Part shown: piece after piece, positions 63,749-64,000 of the stretch
Layout: each line of letters starts with the position of its first letter
Position numbering within the stretch: the first letter of the stretch is position 1
Source of the DNA: Paracoccus aestuarii
GTDB taxonomy: Bacteria; Pseudomonadota; Alphaproteobacteria; Rhodobacterales; Rhodobacteraceae
Assembly: GCF_028553885.1 (NCBI RefSeq)
Contig: NZ_CP067169.1
Location: forward strand, 2,405,001-2,469,000
Reading direction: 5' to 3'
Length of the DNA stretch: 64,000 bases
Program-made: the position numbers and the translations under genes
Notes under the pieces: generated by a model
What the model saw: only the letters and a program-made list of their open reading frames with translations
The model's database searches: none
Told to the model about the DNA's origin: nothing

Positions 63749-64000
63749 TCAGTTGGCCGGGGCCGGGGCGGGTTCGTCCACCGGGCCGCCGGTCGGCGTG
63801 TCGTCCCCCGCCGGGCGGTCGGCATTGCCAACGGGGCCGGCCGTGCCGTCGGCGGGGGTGTTGTCGCCGCCGGTGATCGGGGGCGCGGTATCCTGGCCCA
63901 GGCCTTCGGCATCGGTGATCGGCGTGCCCTCGGGCGGCGGGGTCGTCGCGATGCCGTCATTCTGTTCATCCGCACCGGGCGAGAAGACCAAGAAGGCGAT
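63749..64000 (-). CDS. hypothetical protein, C-terminal part only
   Basis: The minus-strand frame enters from the right edge as IAFLVFSPGADEQNDGIATT and ends at 63749. The entry is hydrophobic (end of a membrane anchor), followed by about 75 acidic, Pro/Gly/Thr/Asp-rich residues (DNTPADGTAGPVGNADRPAG) that are surely disordered. Start and family cannot be determined from what is visible. Confidence 0.6.
   Translation of the reverse strand: MAFLVFSPGADEQNDGIATTPPPEGTPITDAEGLGQDTAPPITGGDNTPADGTAGPVGNADRPAGDDTPTGGPVDEPAPAPAN

Overview
The window is a chromosomal segment of a GC-rich alphaproteobacterium, most likely a Paracoccus or close relative in the Rhodobacteraceae. The evidence is the gene content: a cytochrome c-550-type protein beside ctaD (an arrangement known from Paracoccus), a divergent ethylmalonyl-CoA mutase / crotonyl-CoA carboxylase-reductase pair, a PdhB with its own lipoyl domain, a DUF1127 gene followed by CCUCCUCCC hairpins (the CcsR or 'cuckoo' RNAs of Rhodobacter), MipZ, and CtrA-type boxes. 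The species call is inference. || Layout: 1-0.8 kb, rplM-rpsI (rpsI runs off the left edge). 0.9-2.2 kb, a PaaI-type thioesterase divergent from an enoyl-CoA hydratase. 2.2-11.2 kb, a tightly overlapping minus-strand dcw cluster read mraZ-rsmH-ftsL-ftsI-murE-murF-mraY-murD, preceded by a structured leader and 10-bp phased TGG repeats. 11.8-12.9 kb, mrp. 13.25-14.03 kb, a DUF1127 gene and twelve anti-Shine-Dalgarno-loop hairpins, eight of them in a 188-bp tandem duplication. 14.1-19.3 kb, a TUDOR-like protein, rlmJ, an FtsB-like protein and pdhA-pdhB-pdhC. 19.4-22.7 kb, mipZ, a frameshifted EamA transporter, a LysR regulator divergent from azoR. 22.9-27.7 kb, ffh-GNAT-chorismate mutase and rpsP-rimM-trmD-rplS-rpmE. 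27.7-31.2 kb, ecm and ccr. 31.2-41.7 kb, a pair of paralogous small cysteine proteins, a RecD-like helicase, EcsC, GNAT, flavin reductase, apt, tRNA-Leu(GAG), lipB, cytochrome c, ctaD, DUF2244, DUF3008, YqeY and carA. 41.8-45.6 kb, an insertion-sequence graveyard with one intact IS5-family element. 45.7-64 kb, a membrane glycosyltransferase fused to an MshEN-like domain, glnE, bpt, ilvB-ilvH, DUF2254, a frameshifted M48 lipoprotein peptidase, nitroreductase, EI24, DUF1467, methylmalonyl-CoA epimerase, a response regulator, aspS, a CPBP protease and a GH25 lipoprotein. || Most of the window is housekeeping: peptidoglycan precursor synthesis and division, ribosome biogenesis and protein targeting, pyruvate oxidation, branched-chain amino acid synthesis, and acetyl-CoA assimilation through the ethylmalonyl-CoA pathway (ccr, ecm and an epimerase are all present). 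The parts that stand out are the expanded CcsR-like RNA array, the MshEN-glycosyltransferase fusion with a perfect TTAA-N7-TTAA box next to the transposon graveyard, the dcw leader, and a terminator lying inside the coding sequence downstream of ctaD. Two genes (EamA transporter, M48 peptidase) are broken at G/C homopolymers, so assembly error is a real possibility for both.
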